Counted from the first letter of the stretch, positions 30,754 to 43,665 are shown. The stretch is 64,000 nucleotides of DNA from Gammaproteobacteria bacterium (GCA_024234895.1 JACKNJ010000003.1:248001-312000); one strand, 5' to 3'. Notes: generated by a model not told the origin, from the letters alone. A program made the numbers and translations.

Positions 30754-32184
30754 TCAGGATTCGGCAGGCAGCGCATCCCGGCGCACGATGTCGGCGAACG
30801 TTTCCCTGTCGCGGATCACGGAGACCTGGCCAGCGTCGATCATCACGGCAGCCGGGCGGGGGTTCGAGAACACCATCTCATTCGGCGTGAAGTACGCGCC
30901 GGCGTCCATGACGGCGAGCACGTCGCCGGCGGCCAGCGGCGGCAACGCCAGGTTGCGGTCGATGATGTCGCCGGGGTGGCAGAGCGGGCCGTAGACGTTG
31001 CATTTGCCGACCGCCGCGTCATTCATGCGACTGGCCGCGAAGATACGGTGCGACTCCCATTCCAGCGGCATCGACACGTTCTTGCCGCCATCCACGATCA
31101 GGTTGTCGACGCCGTCCGTGCTGGGCTTGCGCGTCAGCACCGACAGCAACAGCAACTGCGCGCTGCTGGTGATCGCGCGGCCCGGCTCGAACACCAGTTC
31201 CGGTGCGGTGGCCGCGTCCGGGTAATGCGCGCGCACCAGATCGACGATGGGCTTCGCGTAATCCGCCGGCGACGGGCAATCGCCCGGCAAGGCCTGCCGC
31301 GCCGGATGACCGAAGGCCATCAGGCGACCGTCCCAGGCATCGCGGGTGCGCACCGTCGGCACGCCGAAGCCGCCGCCGAAATCGAGCATGCGGATGGTGA
31401 TGCCGAACTCGCGGCGCATGTCGTCGGCGAATTCCAGACATTCCCGGATCGCGCGCACGTAGGTCGGGATCGACTTGATGCCCGTGCCCAGATGGATATG
31501 GATGCCGGCGGCGCGCAGCATCGGTTGCGCGGCGATCTTCGCGAAGGCCTCGCGCGCCGCGCCGGACGCGATGTTCAGCCCGAACTGCGAGGACCAGCCG
31601 ACCGAGGTCACCAGCCGCACGCCGACATCCTGAACACGCTTCACCCGCGCCGCGTGTTCGGCGGCCAGCTCGATCTCGTACAGGCTGTCGACATTGATGA
31701 TGCGCACGCCGCTCTCGACCGCGAGCCGGATCCCGCCCGGCGCCTTGCCCGGCCCGTTGACGATGATGCGCTCGCCCGGCAGCCCCAGCCGCAGCGCCAG
31801 CCACAGCTCGAACTCGGAGATCACCTCCGCGTAACTGCCGGCCTCGTGCAGCGCCGCCAGCACGCCGGGCAGCGGATTGGTCTTGTAGGAGGTGGCCAGC
31901 TGGGTGCGCGGATAAAGCGCCTGGAACGCACCGAGGAACTCGCTGTAATTCCGCTGCAACCGTTGCTTGTCGACCACCTGCAGCGGCGTGCCGTGCCGCG
32001 CCGCCAGTTCGACCAGATCGACGCCTTGCAGCCCGAGGTGCCCGGCGGTGGTGGTCTCGCATCCCCACAGCGAGGCCGCCATGTCGCGCCATTCCGCAGG
32101 CAACGCGGCACGCCGCCGCGCATCCTCGGCGAGCACACGGCGCAGCAGCGCGCGTTTAATCAGTTGGCGGGCCAGGTTCAACAT
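30754..32184 (-). CDS. PLP-dependent fold-III decarboxylase (LysA-like)
   Basis: 476 residues, alanine-racemase-fold decarboxylase of the Orn/DAP/Arg group. PLP Lys101 is in SYKTNP. The HIHLGTGI segment near 240, LDFGGGFGVP near 275, EPGRAI near 330 and GPLCHPGDII near 395 (with the catalytic Cys) follow the family order. The N-terminal 50 residues are extra and basic. Not an obvious LysA: it pairs with an ATP-grasp ligase, a layout seen for dedicated decarboxylases of biosynthetic side pathways. Substrate unknown. Confidence 0.75.
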   Translation of the reverse strand: MLNLARQLIKRALLRRVLAEDARRRAALPAEWRDMAASLWGCETTTAGHLGLQGVDLVELAARHGTPLQVVDKQRLQRNYSEFLGAFQALYPRTQLATSYKTNPLPGVLAALHEAGSYAEVISEFELWLALRLGLPGERIIVNGPGKAPGGIRLAVESGVRIINVDSLYEIELAAEHAARVKRVQDVGVRLVTSVGWSSQFGLNIASGAAREAFAKIAAQPMLRAAGIHIHLGTGIKSIPTYVRAIRECLEFADDMRREFGITIRMLDFGGGFGVPTVRTRDAWDGRLMAFGHPARQALPGDCPSPADYAKPIVDLVRAHYPDAATAPELVFEPGRAITSSAQLLLLSVLTRKPSTDGVDNLIVDGGKNVSMPLEWESHRIFAASRMNDAAVGKCNVYGPLCHPGDIIDRNLALPPLAAGDVLAVMDAGAYFTPNEMVFSNPRPAAVMIDAGQVSVIRDRETFADIVRRDALPAES

Positions 32185-32293
32185 CCGGCTGAGTATATCG
32201 GGCGTGGGGTCGCGCGCCGGGCGGCGTCAGCCTTGTTTTCCATCGCTCGCCTGCAAATCGGCGCTGAACGCGGTCGCGGCGCGGGATGCGAGG

Positions 32294-33088
32294 TCAGCGT
32301 GTCAGACGGTTCGCGAGCGCGGCGAAGTCGGCGAGGGAGAGTTGTTCCGGGCGCAGGTTGGAGTCGAGGCCGAGGGCTTCGATGGCGTCGGCGGGGAGCT
32401 GGCCCTTGAGAATCTTGCGCAGGGTCTTGCGGCGCTGGGTGAAGGCCTTGGCGACCAGTTCGCGAAAGGTCTTCATGTCGTCGACCTGGACCGGCGGTTT
32501 TGCGTGCGGGATCAGTCGCACGATCGCGGAGTCGACCTTGGGCGGGGGATTGAAGGCGCCGGGGCCGACGTCGAACAGGTGTTCGGTCTGGCAGTAGTAC
32601 TGGACCATGATGCTGAGGCGGCCGTAGTCCTTGCTGCCGCCCTGGCCGATGGGTTGCGCGCAGATGCGGTCGACGACTTCCTTCTGCAGCATGAAGTGCA
32701 TGTCCTGCACGCGCGCGCTGGTTTCCAGCAGGTGGAAGATCAGCGGGGTGGAGATGTTGTAGGGCAGGTTGCCGACCAGGCGGAGCGGCTTGTCGTTCTC
32801 CACCAGTGAGCCGAAATCGAAACGGAGCGCGTCGGCCTCGGTGATCTCCAGGCGGCCCTTGCCTCCGCAGTCGCGTTGCAGCAGCGGGATCACGTCGCGA
32901 TCGAGTTCGACGACGTGAAGCCGGCCGGCGCGTTCCAGCAGCGGACAGGTCAGCGCGCCCAGCCCCGGGCCGATCTCGACCAGGCGGTCTTCCGGCTGCG
33001 GCGCGATCGCGGCCAGCAGTCGGCTGATCACGTAGGGGTCGTGCAGGAAGTGTTGGCCGAAGCGTTTGCGGGCGCGGTGTTCGCTCAC
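32294..33088 (-). CDS. rsmA: 16S rRNA (adenine1518-N6/adenine1519-N6)-dimethyltransferase
   Basis: Dimethylates two adjacent adenines of the 16S 3' hairpin (KsgA). 264 residues from GTG 33088, which overlaps the pdxA stop in GTGA. Longer frames upstream are shadows of pdxA. Motifs: [14 protein letters not shown]-binding [10 protein letters not shown] and catalytic NLPYNIS near 110. It ends the lptD-surA-pdxA-rsmA cluster; apaG, often next, is absent. Confidence 0.95.
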   Translation of the reverse strand: MSEHRARKRFGQHFLHDPYVISRLLAAIAPQPEDRLVEIGPGLGALTCPLLERAGRLHVVELDRDVIPLLQRDCGGKGRLEITEADALRFDFGSLVENDKPLRLVGNLPYNISTPLIFHLLETSARVQDMHFMLQKEVVDRICAQPIGQGGSKDYGRLSIMVQYYCQTEHLFDVGPGAFNPPPKVDSAIVRLIPHAKPPVQVDDMKTFRELVAKAFTQRRKTLRKILKGQLPADAIEALGLDSNLRPEQLSLADFAALANRLTR

Positions 33089-34104
33089 GGACGCGTACCC
33101 GGAATCATCGCCACCGCCTCGTCGATCGCGGCGAGCAGGCTGCCGACCTCGGCGCGACCGCTGCCGGCCAGGTCGAGCGCGGTGCCGTGGTCGACCGAGG
33201 TGCGCACGATCGGCAGGCCGAGGGTGATGTTGACGGCGTGGCCGAAGCCCATGTGCTTGAGCACCGGCAGGCCCTGGTCGTGGTACATGGCCAAGGTCGC
33301 GTCCGCGTTCTGCAGGTTGCGGGGCGTGTACAGCGTGTCCGCCGGCAACGGGCCGATCAGATTCAGGCAATCGCCGCGCAGTTTTTTCAGTACCGGGATG
33401 ATGGTGTCGATCTCCTCGTGACCGAGGTGGCCGTCTTCGCCGGCGTGCGGATTGAGGCCGCAGACGAGGATGCGCGGAGCGGCGATGCCATAACGCGTGC
33501 GCAGGTCGTGGTCGAGGATGCGCAGCACGCGTTCGAGCAGCGGCGCGGTGATCGCGGCGGGCACGGCGTGCAGCGGCAGGTGCGTGGTCGCCAGCGCGAC
33601 GCGCAGCCCGGGTGCGGCCAGCATCATCACCGGGTAGGCATCGGTCAGCTCGGCGAGAAACTCGGTGTGGCCGGTGAACGGCACGCCGGCGTCGTTGATC
33701 ACGCCCTTGTGGACCGGGCCGGTGACCATGCCGCCGACGCTGCCGTCGAGACACAGGCGGACGGCCTCGCGCAGGGTGTCCAGCACGTAGGCGCCGTTGG
33801 CCGGATCGAGCTGGCCGGGGGTTTCAACGGCGGCCAGCGGCACGCGCCGGAACAGTAATTCTCCGGGGGCGGAGGTGTCGTCGTCCGGATCGAACTCGCG
33901 CAGTTTGAGCGGCTGGCCGAGTTGCTTGGCCCGGCGCTCCAGCAAGCCCGGGTCGGCGATCGCGATCAGCGTTGCCGGCAGTTCGCGCGTGGCGACCGCG
34001 ACGGCCAGATCGGGGCCGATGCCGGCCGGTTCTCCCGGCGTGAAGGCGAGGCGGATCGCGCGGCCCTCAACGTTCGAGGCGGTATTCGATGTAGGCGTCG
34101 TCAC
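33085..34104 (-). CDS. pdxA: 4-hydroxythreonine-4-phosphate dehydrogenase
   Basis: Pyridoxal phosphate biosynthesis enzyme. 339 residues from a GTG that overlaps surA by 38 nt. Signatures: [14 protein letters not shown] near the N-terminus, [15 protein letters not shown] near 145, GHTEFLAEL with the metal His, and [17 protein letters not shown] near 270. Coupled on both sides to surA and rsmA. Confidence 0.95.
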   Translation of the reverse strand: MTTPTSNTASNVEGRAIRLAFTPGEPAGIGPDLAVAVATRELPATLIAIADPGLLERRAKQLGQPLKLREFDPDDDTSAPGELLFRRVPLAAVETPGQLDPANGAYVLDTLREAVRLCLDGSVGGMVTGPVHKGVINDAGVPFTGHTEFLAELTDAYPVMMLAAPGLRVALATTHLPLHAVPAAITAPLLERVLRILDHDLRTRYGIAAPRILVCGLNPHAGEDGHLGHEEIDTIIPVLKKLRGDCLNLIGPLPADTLYTPRNLQNADATLAMYHDQGLPVLKHMGFGHAVNITLGLPIVRTSVDHGTALDLAGSGRAEVGSLLAAIDEAVAMIPGTRP

Positions 34105-35380
34105 GAAGCTGACGCAGCCACTGTTCGAGCTCTTCCTCGGTCTTGCGTTTGCGCAGGTGTTCGGCGGCCTTGTTGCGCATCATGTCCAGCGCGGCGTTGT
34201 GCTCGCGGCGCTCGATCGCCTGCGCGATATGCCAGCCAAATTCACTGCGGAACGGTTCGCTGATCTCGCCGTTGGCCAGCGAGAACAGGGTCTTCTCGAA
34301 GTTGGGCACCATTTCGCCGGGGCTGACCCAGCCGAGGTCGCCACCACGCGCGGCCGAGCTGGTGTCGTCGGAGTTGGAGCGGGCCAGGGTCTCGAAGTCC
34401 TCGCCGTTCAGGATGCGTTCGCGCAGGACGTCGAGGCGTCGCACGGCTTCCTGGTCGGTGATCACGGTGTTGGTCTTGATCAGGATATGCCGGCCGTGCA
34501 CCTGCTCGACCATCAGGTTCTGCGTGCTGCGCGATTCGAACAGCTTGACGATGTGGTAGCCGGCCGGGCTGCGGAAGGCGTCACTGACCTCGCCGTCCTT
34601 GAGCCTGGCGACGTGCTCGGCCAGCACGACCGGTATCTCGGCGAGGGGGCGCCAGCCGAGGTCGCCGCCTTCAAGGGCCTGCTGCCCGGCCGAGTTCTCG
34701 ATCGCGGCCTGCGCGAAATCGGCGCCGTTCTTCAGACTGGCTAGCAGGCTGTCGGCCTTGTCGCGGGCTTCGGCGACCTGCTCGGGGGAGGCCGGCGACG
34801 GCAGGCCGATCAGGATGTGGCCGACATGGTATTCGCGCAGCGTGTTGCCGGCGGCTTCCTGATTGTCGAGAAAGGCATCGACCTCCTGCGCGGTGATCGC
34901 CACCCGGTTGTTCACCTTGCGCTGCCGCAGGCGGCTGATGATCAACTGGTCGCGGATCTGATCGCGGAAGCTCGCGAAACTGAAGCCTTCCTTCTGCAGG
35001 GCGTTGCGGAATTCGGCGAGATTGAGGCCGTTCTCGCTGGCGATGTTGCGGACTGCGCGGTTGAGCGTGTCGTCATCGAGGCGGATGCCGCTGGATTCCG
35101 CGTCCTGCAATTGCAGGCGCGTCAGGATCACGCGGTCGAGCACCTGCTTGTGCAGTACCGCCGGCGGCGGGATCCTGGCGCCCTTCCGTTTCAGTTCCTC
35201 GATGACGGTGCGCAGGTGATCCTTGAGCTCGCTGGCCAGGATCACGTCGTCGTTGACCACGGCAACGATGAAATCGAGGCCTTCAAGTCCGGAATTGGGA
35301 TCGTCACCGGGCAGGCGGGCCTGAGCGGTGAGGGTGAGCATCGCCAGGGTCGCGGCGAGCAGGAGTCTGATTGGCTTCAT
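34067..35380 (-). CDS. surA: Periplasmic chaperone / peptidyl-prolyl isomerase SurA
   Basis: Escorts outer-membrane proteins, including LptD, through the periplasm. 437 residues. Signal peptide about 1-21 (ending TAQARLPG). The N-terminal chaperone domain runs to about residue 175, then two parvulin domains ([10 protein letters not shown] and [11 protein letters not shown]), each with a DLGW segment near its end. It sits 17 nt downstream of lptD. Confidence 0.95.
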   Translation of the reverse strand: MKPIRLLLAATLAMLTLTAQARLPGDDPNSGLEGLDFIVAVVNDDVILASELKDHLRTVIEELKRKGARIPPPAVLHKQVLDRVILTRLQLQDAESSGIRLDDDTLNRAVRNIASENGLNLAEFRNALQKEGFSFASFRDQIRDQLIISRLRQRKVNNRVAITAQEVDAFLDNQEAAGNTLREYHVGHILIGLPSPASPEQVAEARDKADSLLASLKNGADFAQAAIENSAGQQALEGGDLGWRPLAEIPVVLAEHVARLKDGEVSDAFRSPAGYHIVKLFESRSTQNLMVEQVHGRHILIKTNTVITDQEAVRRLDVLRERILNGEDFETLARSNSDDTSSAARGGDLGWVSPGEMVPNFEKTLFSLANGEISEPFRSEFGWHIAQAIERREHNAALDMMRNKAAEHLRKRKTEEELEQWLRQLRDDAYIEYRLER

Positions 35381-35397
35381 GGGCGATCGTCTGGGCG

Positions 35398-38300
35398 CTA
35401 GTAGTAGGCGCTGGAACCGAAGAATTCCTTGATGTTGTTGCCGAGGCCGGCAAGGCCCTTGAACTCGATCTGGAACTTGATGGCGGTGTCACTTTCCAGG
35501 GTGGGCGCGGTGCCCGCGCTGGCCGTGGTGTAGGTCTGGTAATTGGTCTCGGCGGCGAGACGCGCGACCCAGCAACAGGTTTCGTATTCGACGCCGAACA
35601 GATTGGTCACGTTGCTGGCCGTTATATGGTTGTATTCGTACCGGCCAATCACGTGCCAGCGTGGGGACAGGGACCATCCGAAGCCGAGCGTGGATTCGCG
35701 GGAGATGTCGCGGCGATACGAATAGTTGTAGGTGATGTAGTCCTCGGCGCTTTTCGCGTAGGAGATCTGCCAGTTGTGGTCCGGGGTCTTGTCGGCCTTG
35801 TGATCCCAACGGAGATTCGAGGTCGCGGACAGTCCGAACGGGAGACTGGCCGTCAGTTCGGTGACGAAGTCGGAGTTCGGCGTCCGCTCGGCGTCCGTCT
35901 TGGCGCCGATGGTGACTTCGCGGTCGCTGAGATAGAACAACTCGCCCATCGAGAACTTGATCAGGTCGGCGTAGTTCGCGTTCATGAGACGTTGGGTGAC
36001 GCCAACGGCGATCTGGTTCGCATCGCCGTAGCGGTCGCTGCTGCTGAACCGGTTGTTCAGGAACAGGGTGGCGTAGCTCAGCCCGTTCAGGCCGGTGTCG
36101 AAAATGGGACGGGTCGACTGATCGATGTTCGGCGTGTAGGTGTAGCGGATGCGCGGTTCGACGGAGTGGATGTATTCATCGCCGTCGAACTCGAATTCCT
36201 TTTCGATGAACAGTTCGGAATCGAGCGCGAAACTGGGCACGGTCAGGTATTGATTGGGATCGGCCCCGTTCGCGCCCGCGTCGACCAGGTGCCACTGGGT
36301 ATGGCCGATTTCGATCTCCGGCGTGATGTGGCCATAGCTGGCCCTGATCGGGTAGCGGATGACGGGCTTGAGATCGAGGCGTCCGGCTTCCTGACGGGCG
36401 GAGTTCTGGAAGTAGACGGCGCGCGAGGAGAAACCCATGTCCAGTCCGCGCTCGGCATCGAAATGGCTGGTCGTGGCGGTGATCTCCGGCACGCGGCGGT
36501 AGGGACGGCTCGCCTTGGCTGGGAGGCTGATCAGATAATCCTCATGCAGGCTGCCGACCACCTGCCAGTCGCCGGGATTCCAGTTGAGCCGGAGGTAGCG
36601 TGGCAGATTGGAGGTGTCCTCGCTGAACAGGGTGTTCCTGAAATCCTTCAGGTAATACGGATCGCTGACATGGCTGGCGTATATATCCATGCCCAGGTTA
36701 TCGGCGAGCTGCGCGGTGTGCTGCCAGTGGAACAGGCCGCGATCCTTGCTGTAGATGTCGTCGTTCGGCAGGACATCGACCTCGATCAAGCCCTCGCTTT
36801 CCGGGTTCAGGTAACGGAACTCGGTGTCGACGCGCACACCGCGTTCGGACATCAGATACGGGGTGATGGTCGCGTCACGATGCGGGGCGATGTTCCAGTA
36901 ATACGGCAGGGATATCTCGGTGCCGTTGATCTCGGAACTGCCGTAGGAGGGAGTCAGCAAGCCGGACTTTCTGCGGTCATCGATGGGGAAGGTTATCCAC
37001 GGCGTGTAGGCCAGCGGGACACCGTGAAACTTGAGCCAGGCGTTGATGGCGGTGCCGACGCCGGTGCCACGGTCGAGTTCCACCGATGCACTGTCCAGAT
37101 ACCAGGTGTCGTCGCCGTGATTGCAGGTCGTGTAAGTGGTGGTCTGGCCCTGCATCAGGGTGCGTGATGCGACGTCCACATGTTCCGCCGTGCCGCGCGC
37201 GTGGCGTTCCGGCAGGAAGAAATTGCTGGGACCGAACTCGCCGGTGTCGTTGGCCATGACCAGGTAGCCCCAGTCGCTGTCCATTGCGAGGCCGGCTTCC
37301 CGATATCGCACGTTACCCTCGGCGTCGGCGCGTTCCTTGGTGGCGTCGTAATGAATGATGTCGCCTTGCAGCGTCTGATCGCCGCGACGCAGTTCCGCGT
37401 CACCGAACAGGGTGTAGTACTGCTGCCGTTTGCCCTGCACGTCATCCGCGATGGCGAAGGTCGGCAGGCCTTCGCGGTTGGGGGCGGCCTGGACCGGGAT
37501 GCCCTGGGTCATGCTCGGATCGCTGTTGGCACCGCACAGCGCCCAGGCGCGGCGGTTGTCGATCGCGGGATAGGTTTCGACGGTCTCGTAGGCGATGTGC
37601 ACCGGGGCGACGGTTTCCGGCTCCGCGAACGCTGCCTCCGGCCAATCGGCGGGGGCGTGGTCGCCGGTCGGTATCGCGGCGTCGTCGGTCCCGTCCACGA
37701 GGGTCTGCAAGCGGGCGAGGGCCTCGTTTTGCGGGATGCCCTGCACGGCTTCGCCGAGCTCAAGATTGGCGCGGGCCTCGCGCAGGGCCGCGATGTCGGC
37801 GTCGGAGAGCTGGCCGACGCGGCGGGCGAAGGCGTACTCGTCGGCCGCGGGGGCAACGCTTGCCGCGGCTTCGGGCCGTTCGGCCGCCGGCGCCTCGGCC
37901 TCGACGGGGGAGGGCTCCGCCGACTCGGTGACGGGCGGCGGAGTCGGTGCTTCCGGTTCGTCCGGCGGCGGCTCCTTGGGTTGCTTGGCGGGCAGGTCGA
38001 TGACGCTGCGTTCGACGATGGCCAGGGTCGGGGCTTCCGTGCGCTGTGGCTCGGGCGCGGGTCGCGGTGCCGGCGCCACAGGCGTCTCGGCAACGACCTT
38101 AGGCTCGGCCACCGGCTCGATCACCGGCTCGGCGGCTGCCTCGGTCGGCGGCGTGAAAGTGGGTGCAGCGGGTGTGGCGACTAAGCTCGGAGCGGTCTGC
38201 TCCTCCGCCTGGCGTGCCTTGGCCATGGTGTCGGCGAGAGGCGATTGCGCGACAGGCGCCGGGCTGGTTGCCGGGGCGGAGGTGGCGATCTCGATCTGCG

Positions 38301-38523
38301 CGTCGGTCGGCTCGGGGTTGCCCGCCGCGCGTTGCGCCATGCGGACGGCATTTTCCGCGCTGGCCTTGTCGCCGGTCTGCGCACAGTTCCAGCCGCCGGT
38401 GAGCGGGTCGGTCTGGCAGGACCAGGCGGTCGGGCCGGCCTGAACCACGAAGCTGGTGGATGCACCGGCGGAGGCGAGGGTCGCGAGGATCAGCAGGCGG
38501 AGCTTGCGGCTTTGTCGGGGCAC
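35398..38523 (-). CDS. lptD: LPS-assembly outer-membrane protein LptD
   Basis: Outer-membrane barrel that inserts lipopolysaccharide with LptE. I take GTG 38523, which puts the signal peptide at the N-terminus (SRKLRLLILATLASAGAS); GTG 38571 would add 16 residues. About 1041 residues against 784 in E. coli. A Pro/Glu/Ala-rich linker of roughly 250 residues lies between the signal peptide and the LptA-like domain (GDAELRRGDQTLQGDIIHY). Cys residues for the disulfide pattern are visible: SCQTD and NCAQ at the N-terminus, YTTCNHGDDTWYL, and the CC pair in EYETCCWVARL near the end. Confidence 0.93.
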   Translation of the reverse strand: MPRQSRKLRLLILATLASAGASTSFVVQAGPTAWSCQTDPLTGGWNCAQTGDKASAENAVRMAQRAAGNPEPTDAQIEIATSAPATSPAPVAQSPLADTMAKARQAEEQTAPSLVATPAAPTFTPPTEAAAEPVIEPVAEPKVVAETPVAPAPRPAPEPQRTEAPTLAIVERSVIDLPAKQPKEPPPDEPEAPTPPPVTESAEPSPVEAEAPAAERPEAAASVAPAADEYAFARRVGQLSDADIAALREARANLELGEAVQGIPQNEALARLQTLVDGTDDAAIPTGDHAPADWPEAAFAEPETVAPVHIAYETVETYPAIDNRRAWALCGANSDPSMTQGIPVQAAPNREGLPTFAIADDVQGKRQQYYTLFGDAELRRGDQTLQGDIIHYDATKERADAEGNVRYREAGLAMDSDWGYLVMANDTGEFGPSNFFLPERHARGTAEHVDVASRTLMQGQTTTYTTCNHGDDTWYLDSASVELDRGTGVGTAINAWLKFHGVPLAYTPWITFPIDDRRKSGLLTPSYGSSEINGTEISLPYYWNIAPHRDATITPYLMSERGVRVDTEFRYLNPESEGLIEVDVLPNDDIYSKDRGLFHWQHTAQLADNLGMDIYASHVSDPYYLKDFRNTLFSEDTSNLPRYLRLNWNPGDWQVVGSLHEDYLISLPAKASRPYRRVPEITATTSHFDAERGLDMGFSSRAVYFQNSARQEAGRLDLKPVIRYPIRASYGHITPEIEIGHTQWHLVDAGANGADPNQYLTVPSFALDSELFIEKEFEFDGDEYIHSVEPRIRYTYTPNIDQSTRPIFDTGLNGLSYATLFLNNRFSSSDRYGDANQIAVGVTQRLMNANYADLIKFSMGELFYLSDREVTIGAKTDAERTPNSDFVTELTASLPFGLSATSNLRWDHKADKTPDHNWQISYAKSAEDYITYNYSYRRDISRESTLGFGWSLSPRWHVIGRYEYNHITASNVTNLFGVEYETCCWVARLAAETNYQTYTTASAGTAPTLESDTAIKFQIEFKGLAGLGNNIKEFFGSSAYY

Positions 38524-38660
38524 GGTATCGGATCGCGTCGGGGGGCGGAAAAATGTCCGTAACGATGTCACAGGCGCTGCGACCGTTCAATGTTGACGGC
38601 AAGGCGCCCCGGCGGCCTCCTGACGGGGCGGTGGGCTATAGTCGCGCCCATCCGGAATGA

Positions 38661-40364
<1,704 letters not shown>

Positions 40365-40374
40365 GGCGGCGGCG

Positions 40375-41829
40375 ATGGGTCAGGAAATCAGCTCGACCGA
40401 GTTCCGGCCCCATGATTTCCGGGTCTTCAACGAGCACCTCCGCAACGAGACCGAACTGCTGCAACGCTGGTGGGACGCGGGTCGCTTCCCCGACGCGCCG
40501 CATGTCAGCGGGCACGAGATCGAGGCCTGGCTGATCGACGAACAGGGGCGACCGGTGCCCCGCAATCGCGAGTTCCTCGAACACGCCGGTCTGCATGCCG
40601 AAGACCTGCTGGTCTACCCCGAACTGGCCCGTTTCAACATCGAGCTGAACAGCATTCCCCGGCGGCTGCGCGGCGACGTGCTGTCCGCGTCGTTCGCGGA
40701 ACTGCGTGCCTCGTGGGCGGCGTGTGAACGCATCGCCGCCGAACTCGGCATGGGGGTGCTGATGATCGGCATCCTGCCGACCGCGCCCGAGGCCGAATTC
40801 AGTCTCGACAACATGTCCGGGATGCAGCGTTACCGGGCCTTGAACCAGCAGGTGCTGCGCATGCGCGGGGGGCGTCCGCTGGAACTCGACATCAACGGTC
40901 CGCAGCCGCTGCGCGCCTCGCACCGCGATGTGATGCTGGAAGCGGCGACCACCTCGCTGCAATTGCACCTCCAGGTCACGCCCGCCAAGGCCGCGCGTTA
41001 TTACAACGTCGCGCAGATGGTGTCGGCGGCGACCGTCGCGGTCGGCGCGAACTCCCCTTGGCTGTTCGGGCATCGCCTGTGGGAGGAGACGCGGATCCCG
41101 TTGTTCGAGCAGTCCGTGGCCGTGCCCGGCAATCCGGACTGCGGTGATGCCGGTCTGTCGCGGGTCGGTTTCGGTAGCGGTTACGCGGAGGGCGATCTGC
41201 TCGGCTGTTTCCGGGAGAACGTCGAGTGTTTCCCGCCGCTATTGCCGATCGAGGTCGACAAGTACCCGGCGGCGCTCGGCCATCTGCGTCTGCACAACGG
41301 CACGATCTGGCGCTGGAACCGGCCACTGGTCGGGCTGGATGACGACGGCAGTCCGCACCTGCGCATCGAGCATCGGGTGATCGCCGCCGGCCCGAGCGTG
41401 ATCGACACGATCGCCAACGCCGCCTTCTTCTACGGCCTCGCGACCGAACTGGCCGAAGCCATGGTCGAACCCGAGGCCGATCTGCCGTTTCATCTCGCCC
41501 GCGACAATTTCTACACCGCTGCGCGCTATGGCGTGGATGCGGACGTGGTCTGGTTCGATGGTGCGCGTGGCGATCTGCGTGGCTTGATCCTCGACCAGTT
41601 GCTGCCGCAAGCAGCGGCTGGCTTGGCGCGTCTCGACATCGATCGGGGTGATGCGGATCGCTTTCTCGGGGTGATCCGGGAGCGCGTGCGGAGCCGGCGT
41701 ACCGGTGCCTGGTGGCAGCGGCACTGCGCCGAGGCATGTCGTCTGGATATGCCGGCGTTGGTGCGGACCTATCGCGACCACCAGCGGTCGGGGTTGCCGG
41801 TGCATGAGTGGGGGCTGCCCGGGGAGTGA
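40375..41829 (+). CDS. Glutamate-cysteine ligase family (GCS2-type) protein
   Basis: 484 residues. It shows the layout of the GCS2 carboxylate-amine ligase family: GHEIEAWLIDEQGRPVPRN near 40, ELARFNIELNSIPRRL near 85, ATTSLQLHLQV near 185, LRLHNGTIWRWNRP near 305 and HLRIEHRVIAAGPS near 330. It may make gamma-glutamylcysteine for glutathione or another gamma-glutamyl amide; the reaction cannot be settled by reading. It starts 10 nt after murU, so it is likely in the same transcript, which ends at the hairpin at 42028-42066. Confidence 0.7.
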   Translation: MGQEISSTEFRPHDFRVFNEHLRNETELLQRWWDAGRFPDAPHVSGHEIEAWLIDEQGRPVPRNREFLEHAGLHAEDLLVYPELARFNIELNSIPRRLRGDVLSASFAELRASWAACERIAAELGMGVLMIGILPTAPEAEFSLDNMSGMQRYRALNQQVLRMRGGRPLELDINGPQPLRASHRDVMLEAATTSLQLHLQVTPAKAARYYNVAQMVSAATVAVGANSPWLFGHRLWEETRIPLFEQSVAVPGNPDCGDAGLSRVGFGSGYAEGDLLGCFRENVECFPPLLPIEVDKYPAALGHLRLHNGTIWRWNRPLVGLDDDGSPHLRIEHRVIAAGPSVIDTIANAAFFYGLATELAEAMVEPEADLPFHLARDNFYTAARYGVDADVVWFDGARGDLRGLILDQLLPQAAAGLARLDIDRGDADRFLGVIRERVRSRRTGAWWQRHCAEACRLDMPALVRTYRDHQRSGLPVHEWGLPGE

Positions 41830-41857
41830 TTTGGCCGTTGGTCGGTGGTGGGGTTTG

Positions 41858-42064
41858 ATGATGTTGCGGACATCATCGTTTGCGGAGGGAAGGCTTCCAT
41901 GCGCCGCCATGGCCTCCTGAGACACGCCGTGAATCCATCCATGGAGGCTCCACGGCCGCATCCCTGCGGCCGAGGGTCTCAGGAGGCCCTGCCGGCCCCT
42001 GGAAGCCTGGGGAGGTGGGTGGAAATGAAGACGGGCCGCCGGCATTGAGCCGGCGGTCCGTCTT
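41858..42064. repeat. Long intergenic repeat, left copy (inverted relative of 43327-43541)
   Basis: Ordered blocks: hairpin GATGATGTTGCGGACATCATC at 41858-41878, then GACACGCCGTGAATCCATCC, the palindrome GGCCGCATCCCTGCGGCC, AGGAGG-type half repeats and a terminal GC hairpin. The same blocks occur in reverse order on the other side of the IS110 element. Only spaced blocks, not the whole length, are well conserved. Confidence 0.7.
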
Positions 42065-42066
42065 GT
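42028..42066 (+). terminator. Terminator hairpin after the GCS2-type gene
   Basis: AAGACGGGCCGCCGGC (42028-42043), loop ATTGA, GCCGGCGGTCCGTCTT (42049-42064), one internal mismatch, followed by a weak T tract (CTTGTTGG). It forms one end of the long intergenic repeat. Confidence 0.7.
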
Positions 42067-42079
42067 TGGTGGCGCTGTT

Positions 42080-42145
42080 GTAGGGTGCGCTCCGCGCACC
42101 GTAACCGACATCCGAACGATGGTTTCGGTGCGCGGAGCGCACCCT
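42080..42145. repeat. REPIN (two inverted family B REPs), target of IS110 copy 1
   Basis: GTAGGGTGCGCTCCGCGCAC opens the left REP (42080-42100) and GGTGCGCGGAGCGCACCCT forms the right one (42127-42145), with a 26-nt middle. The right REP's final AC lies beyond the IS110 element at 43313-43314, so the element split the REPIN at its CT dinucleotide. Confidence 0.88.
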
Positions 42146-43304
<1,159 letters not shown>

Positions 43305-43326
43305 CAGCATCTACGGGTTGCCACTG

Positions 43327-43541
43327 AAAAGCGCCGCGTCCGGCTCGATGCCGGGCGCGGCGCTTTAATTCCACCAACCTCTCCAGGCTTCGGGAGGTGG
43401 GGATGCCCTTCAGGGACCGTTGGCCGCATGGATGCGGCCGTCGAGCCTACATGGATGTATTCACGGCGTGTCCCGGAACGGCTACGCACCTCCCGAAGCC
43501 TTGCCTCTGAACCGGATGATGTCGCACACATCATCAAATCC
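43327..43541. repeat. Long intergenic repeat, right copy (inverted relative of 41858-42064)
   Basis: Starts with a strong GC hairpin (43327-43366, GCGCCGCG arms, T/A tails), which can terminate transcription from either side. It then has CCACCAACCTCTCCAGGCTT, the palindrome GGCCGCATGGATGCGGCC (43421-43438) and ATTCACGGCGTGTC. It ends with the hairpin GATGATGTCGCACACATCATC (43521-43541). These mirror the left copy. With the promoter below this accounts for the 43305-43665 gap. Confidence 0.7.
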
Positions 43542-43594
43542 ATCCCCCGGCCAATCGCACAAAGCGCGCCACAAAAATAATTTCCCAGGAAACC

Positions 43595-43620
43595 CTTGAA
43601 AGAACGATCAGCGCCCCAAC
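43595..43620 (+). promoter_or_regulatory. Sigma-32 heat-shock promoter of grpE-dnaK-dnaJ
   Basis: CTTGAAA (43595-43601) and CCCCAAC (43614-43620), 12 nt apart, match the sigma-32 consensus CTTGAAA / CCCCAT well. They lie about 45 nt upstream of grpE, where such a promoter is expected. Confidence 0.8.
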
Positions 43621-43665
43621 AAAGAGCGACCAATCGATCAAACCACCCGCTGGAGCCCGCCAACC

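Noticed and set aside
33089..33754. Long N-terminal extension of the rsmA frame
   Set aside because: It is the shadow of pdxA in another frame; GTG 33088 in the GTGA overlap gives the standard RsmA N-terminus.
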